The notes beneath the pieces were generated by a model. The model searched no databases, had not been told where the DNA came from, and saw nothing but the letters and a program-made list of their open reading frames with translations. A stretch of 64,000 nucleotides of DNA from Acanthochlamys bracteata (taxonomy: Eukaryota; Streptophyta; Magnoliopsida; Pandanales; Velloziaceae), in NCBI GenBank assembly GCA_019914995.1, contig CM034133.1, positions 1,922,001 to 1,986,000 of the forward strand. The letters run 5' to 3'. This document shows positions 49,201 to 59,516 of this stretch, one piece after another; position 1 is the stretch's first letter; each line of letters opens with the position of its first letter. The position numbers were made by a program, and so were the translations under genes.

Positions 49201-51342
49201 GCCACCTTTCTCATATATGCCAAAATTTGTTGTATCTTCTTCAAGAGTGAATGAAAATGGCCTTGCATCTTTTATTTTTCGAGGCTTACCATCATTCAGC
49301 TCTGTCATTCCCTGGATTTCTGAGAAGATCACAAGATCTCCATCCTGGAACTCGAGCCGTTCGTCATCAACACATGAAACCAATGCAGGGTTGTCATTGC
49401 TTATAGACGCAATAATTCCTGTATTTGGTTCTTCACCATCAACGTCTAACACCACAAACTCTGGACCAAAGTCGCAAAAGACATAGCCAAAGAGGCCTCT
49501 AATTTCAGATTTGATAAAGGCAATTGGAGGTTGGTGACTATGACAGTAGTCATTATACTCAACAGCCTCTTCCAAACTGATATCAGTGAAAACTACAGCC
49601 TACATGTAAGTGCATTTGAGTTGCAAATAACTCATTCTCAAACAGATAATACAAGCTAAGGAACAAAATAGTATCGCATGAGATAAATCGTCTATTTACA
49701 CATAATAAACATACACATTTATAGTAAGCTAATGACAACCGTAGGTCCTTAGTTGAATGAAGTATATATTAAAAACACAAAAAACCACAAAGTGTGCCTG
49801 ACCCTGCTCAATCTTCTTAAGTTCCTTGTAGCTTAACACTTTTTTTCAGAATAAACAAGACCTATTTTCAAGTAATTAAACAATCAGTTTAGTGACTTCA
49901 TGCTTCATGCAACTTCTAACAGAGCCATATTATACCTACCTAAGCTGATAGTAACATCAGGTCTACTACGTTTTGACATGATTTGCTTGAGACTTAATGA
50001 CACTACATCCATTGTAGAGAATTCAAGCTTTTATAATATGGGCTGCATTTTTTTTTTTTTTTGAAAGAACATATTTCATCATACGTCAAACACAATCACT
50101 CTTATATCCTCCATTGACAATGAAATTAGTTACCTGGAAATCTGAAAGTTGTTCTTTCATCAGCTTTCCGCCTAAAGTAGATATGATCACTGCATTGTTA
50201 AGCTCTTGCAATTTCTGAACACAGGCAGTAGCTCTATTCCTCCCAACATCATCCTCTGTGAAGAAGAAATTGCTTGATAAATCCCACAACTCGACAGTGC
50301 CTTCATCATACAGTGTTACAGATTTCACGCCCGCAAGCACAAGGTTCTTGGCTACAATAGTAGAATAACAGCATAAGATTCCACTGGGATCATCTGCACA
50401 ACTAAATGCCAAAACCAATGCCCAAATCCTAAACAGTTTAATAATCAATATGCCTCATAAGTACGGCTTTTTAGTTTCTACATACAAAGAAAGGAAACCT
50501 ATATTCCACAAATATTAGATAAAAGCTTTAAGTCAGCTCATTAAATGAACCACAACAATGGACTAATCAACCTGTTGGATATCTGGAAGTAACTACAAGG
50601 CATTGCTTTTTTTGCTCTTGTTTCTTGCTATCTAGTCTTCTTCTTAATCTTCAAAAAAAAAATCAATTTATTCTAACCTCTACTTGTGTAACAAAGCATG
50701 AACTAATTTTCTCTATATACAGGGAGCAGGTTAAAACTCCAAGGAACTAGAGATGCTAACAAACCCTGACCAGGAAAATCAAATCTCCCCCTAAAAAGGA
50801 GACAAAAATAACTCTAGACACTTCGGCTGCACCTGATCAGCATCATTAGAATTACGTTACTACTAACTAATAGCTTAAAACAAAAACATTGATCGGATAA
50901 ATCGTGTAATTAATTGAAATTCTCAGCTCTTACCAATCTCGGCACCAAGGCCCTGTAGACCAGAAATCAAAACCTTCGCCGCAAATAAGCGCCGCATGGT
51001 CTCCTTTCCATAAACAGCCAGCTGCCTGCTGTGCAAATTCTCATCAATTTCCGTCTCAATGTTAGTGTTCTCCTCCAACTGCTCAAGAATTCCACCACCA
51101 TCATCAACAGACTGCTTCTCTTCGCCGTCACTCTCCTTGGTTCCAATCACTCGTTTTCTAGCGAGAACAAACAGAAACAAAGTGCTCGCTGCTCCACAGA
51201 ACCCCGCACCGATTACCATATAGAGTAAACCACGAGCAGAGATCATTGTTTGCCGATCTTCGACGAATTTCTCGAGAGCGAAGCCGAGAAAGATGGGAAC
51301 GAGAAGAACCACGGCTAGAACCAAGCTGGCTCTGATCGCCAT
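46266..51342 (-). CDS. UBA1: Ubiquitin-activating enzyme E1 with an N-terminal membrane hairpin
   Basis: Six exons (51342-50934, 50351-50134, 49599-48805, 48715-47847, 47747-47315, 46862-46266) give 1,106 residues with clean phases. From about residue 102 ([19 protein letters not shown]) to the end ([12 protein letters not shown]) it matches plant UBA1/UBA2 throughout. It has the first adenylation half, the active adenylation half with [11 protein letters not shown] (residues 524-533), the catalytic Cys at about 682 in [16 protein letters not shown], and the C-terminal ubiquitin-fold domain. E1 activates ubiquitin with ATP and passes it to E2 enzymes. Residues 1-62 are odd: two hydrophobic segments (about 5-23, [19 protein letters not shown]; about 38-61, [19 protein letters not shown]) followed by an acidic linker. 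Known Arabidopsis E1s have a soluble Lys/Arg-containing N-terminus instead. The ATG at 51342 has a strong plant context (ATGGCG) and no earlier in-frame ATG precedes it. Confidence 0.93.
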
Positions 51343-53611
51343 CAGAGAGAAGAATGAAAGAATCAAAGACTGCTGATTAAATTCTTCTAGTAGTTGCTTT
51401 GCTTGCCTGCAGCATCGGTTGCTTGCTTCGGGTCCAATTCTAGTTTCTCCAGATTCGCGCGAGATATCTTAAGTGTTCCTACGTGGCAACTAAACTATTG
51501 GAGAATAACGTGGGTCGTGCAATAAAGAGATGCTTATTAGTTATTACAAGAATATTATTTACGTGACTTGGGCTACTTAAACTTTTCCATTTTGAAAAAA
51601 CTAATTATTTAATTATTTATATTTTTAATAAACTTTTATAATAATTTATAGAACTTATTAAAATTTAAAAAATTATAAAAAGTTTCTAGCTTAATAAAAT
51701 CTTCTTATTATTTATATTTATTACTTTATAAATTAAAATAATAAAATTTATTTATTATAATAAATTATTTAAAATTTTTTTATGAGTACTTACAAACGGT
51801 TCTAATTTAATGCTGCAAACTGCTTTCTTTATATCAAAAGTAATGCCGAGTTTTAACAAAATAATTTCAAATTAATCTTTTATTGAAACATATATTTTAA
51901 TAATAACATTGTATATAAAACATTAATTTATAAATTTTATTAATAATTAACTACAATTAGAATTATTAATATTAAGAGACATCAGCGAAAAATATTTAGT
52001 TCAAAATATATCTAAATAAACACAAGCAACATATTGAGGTAAAAATATACCAAATGTTACTTATTTCGAGAAGTTATACTTTTTTAGAATGAAATTTATG
52101 AGTGTTTTTTAAATTTTAATTTTTTTATAATAAAAAATATTTTTATTTTTTTAAAATAAGTATTGTAAAAAATAACAAAATAATCAATACAATTTTCATT
52201 ATGTTAAATTTTTTTATATTTTATAAATTTTAAATATTTATAAAAAATATATTAAAAAATATAAATAAAAAAATAGTTTTGAAGTAAGTAATACTAAACG
52301 TCACCGTGCATGTAAATGTAACTGACTTATTACTCATAGAAATGTAGCAAAAGCAGGCTGACTTATTACCGTAAGCGTGCATATAAAATTAAGCTACAAA
52401 TGAGTTGTTCAAAAATAAATTATTAAATACTTATTAAAAATAAATTTAATTTATGTGTTTTATGTATAATTGAAAGTGAATTATTATGTTTTTACAATAA
52501 AAAGATATAATTTTTAATAATAAATAGAATTATAAAAAAAAATATTTTATCTATTCATACTTTCATAGTGACCAGCTATACAAATAAAACTATAGAAGTC
52601 TGTTCTCTGTATTTGAAAATATTATTAATAAAACTATTATCTTTCCTATTTTATTTAATTTTTTATATTTTTTATTTTTCCAAAATTACTTACAATATTA
52701 AAATTGTAAAAAAATTAAAATAAATTATACTATAAATTATTATATATAATTTACTTATAATTTACTATAAATTACTTATAAAATAGAAGTTTTTAAAATA
52801 AAAAATATTTTTTTATTTTTTAAAAAATAAATTTTAGTTTTTTATAAAAATATAATAAAAATATATAATAAAAAAATTTTACTACGTAAAATTTTTTGAT
52901 ATTTTTTAAATTTTTAAATAAAATTTTTTAATATTTATAAAATATATATTAAAAATATAAAATAAAAAAATATTTAAAAAACGTAATCCCAAACGCTTCC
53001 ATTGATCCGGTGCAATACGGCAAACAACAACAGCATAGACCCCCACACCTACATATGTTGTAGTATCAATTAGTTCGAGTTAATATTCCATAGTTTTCCT
53101 TCTTCCTATTCAATAATCCGAGTTGTTGAAATTTTCTTTTTTCCGGACTTTGCTTTGTTTCTGTTCTTGTTTCTTTGTATAACTATCACAAACTTGAGAT
53201 GAAACGGGAAAATAATTTCGTTAAAATTCACACAATATTATGTTTATTTATTTATTTTTGACTCATTTTCTTTTCTAATTATATAGTTTGAAACTTCTGA
53301 ATTAAGCAGTAAATTGATCCCTTCCAACACTTGTAAGGTAGAATTTTATTAATAATACATTTCCAAGATTTCGATATTAGAGTTGACATTTAATTATGAG
53401 AAATTGAGAATTAAATTATCTAAAATTAAGACGGTTTAGAAAAATTGAGGAACGAAGCTAAAAATTGACATTAATAACTGAATTGAAAATTTGCTCAGAT
53501 TCTGGTCTAGACCTGTACACTTTGGTTTGATCAATTAGAGAACACCTGGCTCAGCTTAGTTTTAACGCTCGCGGCTCTCTCTCTCTCTCACTCTCGAACG
53601 CGGCGGAGGAG
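51343..53611. other. Gene-free spacer between E1 and NDUA8 genes
   Basis: Very A/T-rich. The left 150 bases include the E1 leader and promoter. Blocks at about 52050-52304 and 52780-52998 have interiors like those of the MITEs elsewhere in the window and end with AAACG strings, so they are likely decayed copies. A CT microsatellite (about 53575-53595) lies in the NDUA8 leader. No gene is seen. Confidence 0.6.
53575..53595. repeat. CT microsatellite in the NDUA8 5' leader
   Basis: A CTCTCTCTCT-type run ends about 17 bases before the start codon at 53612. Confidence 0.85.
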
Positions 53612-56600
53612 ATGGCGACGAACGCGGACCCAACAGGCGAGCCGAACCCTACCTCAGCGGTGTTGATGGCGTCATGGAAGCACATCGCATCTCGTTGTCG
53701 GGAGGAAAACGTTGCCTTCCTCGCATGCAAGAAGAAGGATCCGAATCCGGAGAAATGCCTCGAAAAGGGAAAACAAGTCACTCACTGCGTTCTCGACTTG
53801 TTAGTTTTTCTCTCTACTTCGTTTTATTTTCTCCTACCGTTGAATTGCTTCTTTCTGTAAGACTGCATTGCTCTGTCTGGAAATTCAGTTACTGGAGCAT
53901 GCTAAAATGGAGCTAGATCTAGTTTTATACAGTACAATATGAAGGGAAGAGAATGGATTTCTCAATCAGGTCTCATCTTTAGCTAAATGCTTTGCTTGGT
54001 TGCACGCCTTTGTTCGATTCCGTGAATGGTGAAGTATGAATAGCAAATTCATTTTGTCCTGCGATAAAGTGATAACGTTGTCACTGAGATGCATTTTGTT
54101 AGTGATTTTGATTTTAGAGCTAAAGAAGTTAAGTTTAGGTTCAGCAGTCTGCATCTATAAATGGGGATTATTTAGCAATTGAATGATGAGGGCATGGGAA
54201 AGTGTACCAGAATATATACTAGGTGCTATGGTAAACTCTGTTGTTTTTGAATCTTGTTTTCATCCTGAGGGGATATATTTTAGACAACAGGACTTTATAC
54301 TGACAGAGTATTTATAACTTCTTTCCTTTTGTCTCAGTGGAAACTGTGGCTTCTCTTTCCAAAAGGTTTATGCCATCGGAACCTTGTATCCTCGAGTGTC
54401 ATTGTTTTTACTCTGAGAGTTTGTGGGTTCCCACTGTGAATGGAATGAAGCAAATACAACTGCGTCAACCATTGTCTTGTTTGAAACTGTCTCATCAACT
54501 GATAAATATGAATCTTGCATTCCTATCTAGCTGCAAGTTATGTGGATGTTTTCCTTGTAAAGCATGATTTATATGAAGATGCATATGAATTTGATTTTTG
54601 AAAGAACTGTGTAGTGTCGTCTATTTAAGTATGCTAGAATTCATGCTCCTTTCTTTAATTGTAAGGTTCTTTTCCTTTCATTAAGTGTAGGTTCTCCATG
54701 ACACAGTGAAGTTATTACTCCTGCATTTTTCTTGTGGTTTTTTAAAACACTTTAAGTGAAGGATAAGTCATTCGATTAATTTGGGTCTTAATTTCTCAGT
54801 CTTTGGACTTCTAGGGTTGGGATCGTACAGTGCATTGACAGGTTGAACCCCATCCATGGTGTATTTGAAATGCTATTATACTTCTTGTAATTTAAGTAGC
54901 TTGCTTGGAGTTACTTAGTTAGGTACTTTGTTGCTTTAGTTAAGCATTACACCTTTGGTTAGCTGATTCAAAAGTTTGCATGCCAAATACATATGGGAAC
55001 TTTTATGCGTGATGCTTTAACAAGTTATTAATGCGTGCTTGAATTCTTCACCTGGTGTCATTCAATTAATATTCTCTCAAGTTTTCATTAAATGTGTCCA
55101 TATATTTCTGATATTTGTTGTATTTAGTAAGAGCCATAGTTGTGCTTGCACAGAGTTCTTATCAATTGAGCTGTCACCCGCTGATGCTTGTGACTGTTAG
55201 CAAAAACACATGTAACACAGTTTGGTTTAGATGAAGGTTTGTTTTGGACGCTTAATACATCATAGCAGGACAGTGGTTTGCTGCTATCTGTATATGCATT
55301 TTCAAAGGAGTTAAATAGGAAATCATGTTAGAAGATATGGGATGGATTGGCTAAGTTCTGTTACTTTTTATCAGGACCAACTTTAAGTGCTAAGTAAGAT
55401 TTGTAGTTGCTTTAAAATTGTATCATAATAAATTCCACAAAGATTATGTTTGAGCAGTAATTTGTTCGGAAGCATGCGGAATCTTGTTTTTCATTCTCAA
55501 GGTAGTCTTTCGGCAAAGCCTTAGGGCGTGTTTACCTTGTAGATAAAGTGGGTGAAGTGAGTTTTTTAGAAGTCAATTTAAAAAATAAAATTAAATATTA
55601 AAAATATTTAATAAAAAAAATAAAATTGTATATTAATTTAATATTTATAGTAAGTTTTAAAAATAAATTTTTTAAAAAACTTTATTAATAAAAAAATTTT
55701 ATTTTAATTTTTATATGTATTTTATATTGGAAGTGAGTTTAAAAAAAGTGAGTTTGGGGTGTTGGTAAACACGCCCTTAGTTAGTCATTTACATCAGTTC
55801 AAGATATTTCTCTTTTTATCCACCATTTTGTGTAGTTTTTTTGGAAGAATTTTCATAGCCTTGTCTTGGCAAGTTCAACTGTTGGTGCTTTGAAATGGTA
55901 TTGTTTGATTGTTAATAGGATGCCAGAGACTGCTGTATGGATTCTAGATCATGTAACTAAGATGCTCACTCATAATAACCCATCCAGCCTAGGGATGGTG
56001 ATATCTTACTAGTAAAGGAGATGTTGCTCAAAGCAGACATTATTGGTCCTTTCAATGTGCTATACTTTCTGTGATCTCAGTAGGTTGTATGGAATTAGTT
56101 TGGTTAGTATGTTGCTTTCGTTGGCAGTATAGCCTTTCTACAGCAATACCTGATCCAAAAGGCTGCATGCCAAGTAATTTTGGGGACATTTTTAGCTTTT
56201 GCTGGAATACCAGGCTGTGCATAAATAGAGGAATTTGAATAATTTAGAGACAACTACCTGTTTGATCATTGTAGGGATGCGCAAACAAGTTAAAGTACAG
56301 TTCCGCGATTTTCACAAAGTTACCAACTATTTCACATATGATATTAGCCAGAAAGTTCTCCCATATAGCAGGAATAAGGTGTTTACAGTCATTATTATGC
56401 ATCACGGTGCCAGAGAATAATTGACAACAAATATCTATTTAAAAGGATGTATCATTGTTTTACTGGTGAGTAGTTTGCTTACAAGACATGAATAAGATAA
56501 TATTGCTGATGGTGCACATAGTCTGGAATTTGCCATACTATTACTGACTCCATTCACCATTTTGTCATACTTATGAAATAATATTTTTCTGATTTGTAAT

Positions 56601-56956
56601 GCTTATATTTCAGAAATTGAGCCCGCCTAGTGAGATGAGATTTTTGTTGTGCTGTTGTTTTTTGTGATTCATATTTTAGAGGCTTCTTTTTGCCGCTGCA
56701 TATATAAAAATGCTGGTATTTGGTGTTGCAATCAGATAGTAGGACTTTGTTTCAGTTGCATTATGGAGTTTTCCGCTCTCATCCTATGAGACAAATTACT
56801 GAGGTGATTGCTTTTTGCAGGTTGAGAGAACTCCACCAGAGATGCACCAAAGAAATGGATGGTTATACTGGTTGCTTGTATTACCACACCAATGAGTTTG
56901 ATTTATGTCGCAAGGAGCAACAAGCATTTGAAACTGCATGCCCGATTTCAGAGTAA
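53612..56956 (+). CDS. Mitochondrial complex I subunit NDUA8 (CHCH family)
   Basis: Two exons, 53612-53799 and 56821-56956, join to give 107 residues across a 3.0-kb intron (GTTAGT...TTTTGCAG). The protein carries paired cysteines of the CHCH type: RCREENVAFLACKKKDPNPE, then CLEKG...HC in exon 1, and RCTKEMDGYTGCLYYHTNEF with DLCRKEQ...AC in exon 2. It matches the plant NDUFA8-like subunit (At3g06310/At5g18800), which is imported into the intermembrane space by the MIA40 oxidative pathway and joins the membrane arm of NADH dehydrogenase. There is no cleavable presequence, as expected. The large intron contains a MITE (55524-55776). Confidence 0.93.
55524..55776. mobile_element. Tourist-like MITE in the NDUA8 intron
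   Basis: The 253-bp element starts GGGCGTGTTTACC and ends GGTAAACACGCCC, perfect 13-base inverted repeats. TTA flanks both sides (55521-55523, 55777-55779). The ends resemble those of the element at 32126-32421, so the two may belong to one family. Confidence 0.85.
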
Positions 56957-58976
56957 TGTTAGAACTGCCTTTGTTGATCACCTTGTATATAGAAGAGAAA
57001 CCGGGTCGAGTTTTCTGTTCTGTACTCGGAAAACTAAGTACATGGAAAGCTTTTCTTCTTCTTCTTGTTTTTTATAAACTATTGTTTAAGATTAGAAAAA
57101 ATTTATATTTGCTCCCTGGCAATCTCAACCAAGTTTTGTGAGGGTTTCTGTTGTCAGTTCAAAGTTTGAACTGTTTCTGCGTAGCAGTATGCTCCGTGGT
57201 TACCGAAGCCAATGTTTGGGCTGGCCTCAGCAAGAGAATACTTACCAGCATGACGGACTTAAGCTTAGGAATCCTCTTTTAGTAAATTCGGTAAGAAGGG
57301 TTCTTACACATTTTACTGCTATAAGATGTTCCAGTTCTCCGCTAAAACTCTTGTCAGTGTTAGGATTGATTTCGCTGATGATCAATATTTGTCGCCTGTG
57401 GGTTGTGAGTTTTATTTTTTTGTAAACACTGCGAAAGTGAAAATTGAACATTCTTCCAGGATATGAAGAAAAATCATAGGGAAGCTTTTCTTATTTCTCA
57501 TATTGGATGAGAACGAACTCCTATACGAGCGCAACTCCATCAAGGTGGAACAACGACCGCGGGCCAAGGCAACGTCCGTAGACAGTGAAGTAAAAAGCGC
57601 GTGGGCTGGCCCTCAGACATGGACTAATTTGCAACATCATCCCTTTGTAATTGTTTTATATTGAGAACCTATTTAATTAAAAAAACCTGAAACCTATTTA
57701 ATCTTAATAAATCCAAGCAATCGTAAACAATATCCTCGCATTCATTTATGTAGGTCTTGTTTTGCAAAAAAACCAACATAGATATCCAATCCAACCACTG
57801 CAAACATCAAATCACAGCGATCATGATATCAAACCTTACGCAAATGGTGAATATTGACTATTAAGGGGTACGAATTTTCTCCAATAACTTTCTATAAAAA
57901 TCATTCACTTCTTCACCATATTTCTTAAAAAGCTCTATTTTCCTCCGCTTCTAATTTGCTTTCAAGTGCATCTAATAAGTTTTTGTTCTTTCTCATGGGT
58001 AGAAGCGGTTGCTTCTTCTTCTTCTGTTTCAACTTTTAATAGTGAAAATATATTGTTTATTATTTTTTCATGAATTATTTGTAAGTGTATTCTTTTTTAC
58101 TCTCTTTTAATAAAAAATTTACTTTCAGTTATATAAAAATAATAAAAGTTATTTTTAATTCATAGTTTATAAATCATATAAAAATCAAATCTATTTTAAT
58201 ACCACTTTAATGATTTCTTTTTGATAGTTTATGTTTTAGTAATTTAGTTTGCTGCTAAAATGATACACTCTATATATTGACATGTTTGGTCTCTTTTCAT
58301 GATGAGGCTATATGACAACTTTTGCACTTCTATTGAGGGATCGTTTGCTATAAAATAAACTCATTTTTTTATAAGTGAATTTAAAAATAAAATTAAAAAT
58401 TAAAAATATTTAATAAAAAATAAAATTTTATAATTATTTTATATTATAGGTAAGTTTTAAAATTAAATTTTAAAAAATAAATTTTTAATAAAAATAATTT
58501 ATTTTAATTTTATAATATATTTTATAATATAAGTGAGTTTAAAAAAAATAAATTTGGAGGGCACGTAAACACGCTCTTATAAGGCATAGATCCGATGAGA
58601 GACCGCAGTTTGGGTCTAGTTTTCTAGATCCAAACATGTTTGGATCGAATCCGGGTCTACCTAAAACCCAATCCGACCCGACTATGAATAGCCCAGGGAA
58701 AAGTTTGAACTCTGTGCTGGAGAATAAGAAAAGAAAGTTACGTGATCCATGATAAATAGCTGTAAAATTATCTATGGAAGTGTTCAAATTACATACTTTT
58801 TTTTTTTTTTAATTGTACTGGAGAGGAAACGCAAACCATTGATGACGCTTTAATTTCATTCGACACGGGTTTACCTTTTCTCTTCTTCTTCTTCCCTGTT
58901 TGCCTTCTCTGTTCTTCGTTTTCTTCTTCACCTTCTCATCAGTAATACACAATACTTCGAACTCTATCTCTATCTA
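56957..58976. other. Spacer between NDUA8 and zinc-finger genes
   Basis: NDUA8 3' untranslated region, then sequence without a recognised gene. A MITE-like block (58336-58577) and a pyrimidine-rich probable leader of the zinc-finger gene (about 58870-58940) are visible. Confidence 0.6.
58336..58577. mobile_element. Degenerate Tourist-like MITE
   Basis: It starts AGGGATCGTTTGCTAT and ends GTAAACACGCTCT. Its interior (TAAGTGAATTTAAAAATAAA; AAGTGAGTTTAAAAAAA) closely resembles that of 55524-55776, so it is likely an older member of that family. The flanking duplication is lost or unclear. Confidence 0.55.
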
Positions 58977-59516
58977 ATGGTGAAAGAGGGATTTCACGAT
59001 GTTAACCCGCTCGGACCGTCATGGATACTGAAATCGAAGCGAAGCAGAACGACAGCAAACAACGAAACTGAAGCCTTCCCAAAAGAGGTCTGCGACGCTG
59101 CTGAGCTTCTTGTCACGCTATCGCAGAAACGGCGCTGCTGCTTTTTTTCTCTATCTTCGGAGAATGACAAACAAGAAGAAGAAGAAACTTTGCTCTTGCA
59201 GAATCATCAACAGTTTTTTCCTTCTGTTGATGCACTGCCGCCGTTGGAGGTTTTGCTTCACGAGTGTTATATTTGTTCGAAAAAGTTTCGATCCGGCAAG
59301 GCGCTTGGTGGGCATTTGAGGCACCACATTGGCCGGGACATCATTGATGGCTCTGGTTTGAGAAGAATGAAGAAGAAGAAGCTACGCAGCCTATCCGGGC
59401 TCGGTTTAAGTTCGTCTTCTTCTACTTCTTCGCTTGTACTTGGATCCAGTGGCGATGGTACGGAGAAGGTGAAGAACTCGCCAATGTCGCCGTCTCCCTT
59501 GCTGCTCAAGTACTGA
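58977..59516 (+). CDS. Single C2H2 zinc-finger protein
   Basis: A single exon encodes 179 residues. One C2H2 finger lies at about residues 97-117 (CYICSKKFRSGKALGGHLRHH; C-x2-C-x12-H-x3-H is satisfied). The ALGGH core marks the plant-specific class, but the residue before it is Lys instead of the usual Gln. A basic run (RRMKKKKLR) after the finger could act as a nuclear signal. A Ser-rich stretch and a short LSGLGLSSS segment follow; this is at most a weak EAR-like motif. Such proteins are DNA-binding regulators, often stress-related; the targets are unknown. The ATG at 58977 is the first in frame. Confidence 0.8.
   Translation: MVKEGFHDVNPLGPSWILKSKRSRTTANNETEAFPKEVCDAAELLVTLSQKRRCCFFSLSSENDKQEEEETLLLQNHQQFFPSVDALPPLEVLLHECYICSKKFRSGKALGGHLRHHIGRDIIDGSGLRRMKKKKLRSLSGLGLSSSSSTSSLVLGSSGDGTEKVKNSPMSPSPLLLKY

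Noticed and set aside
51343..51366. Eight-codon N-terminal extension of E1 from 51366
   Set aside because: It would begin at TTG; the first ATG is 51342 and lies in a good context.
51560..51800. Possible further MITE in the E1-NDUA8 spacer
   Set aside because: A/T-rich, but the ends do not form inverted repeats and no target duplication is visible.
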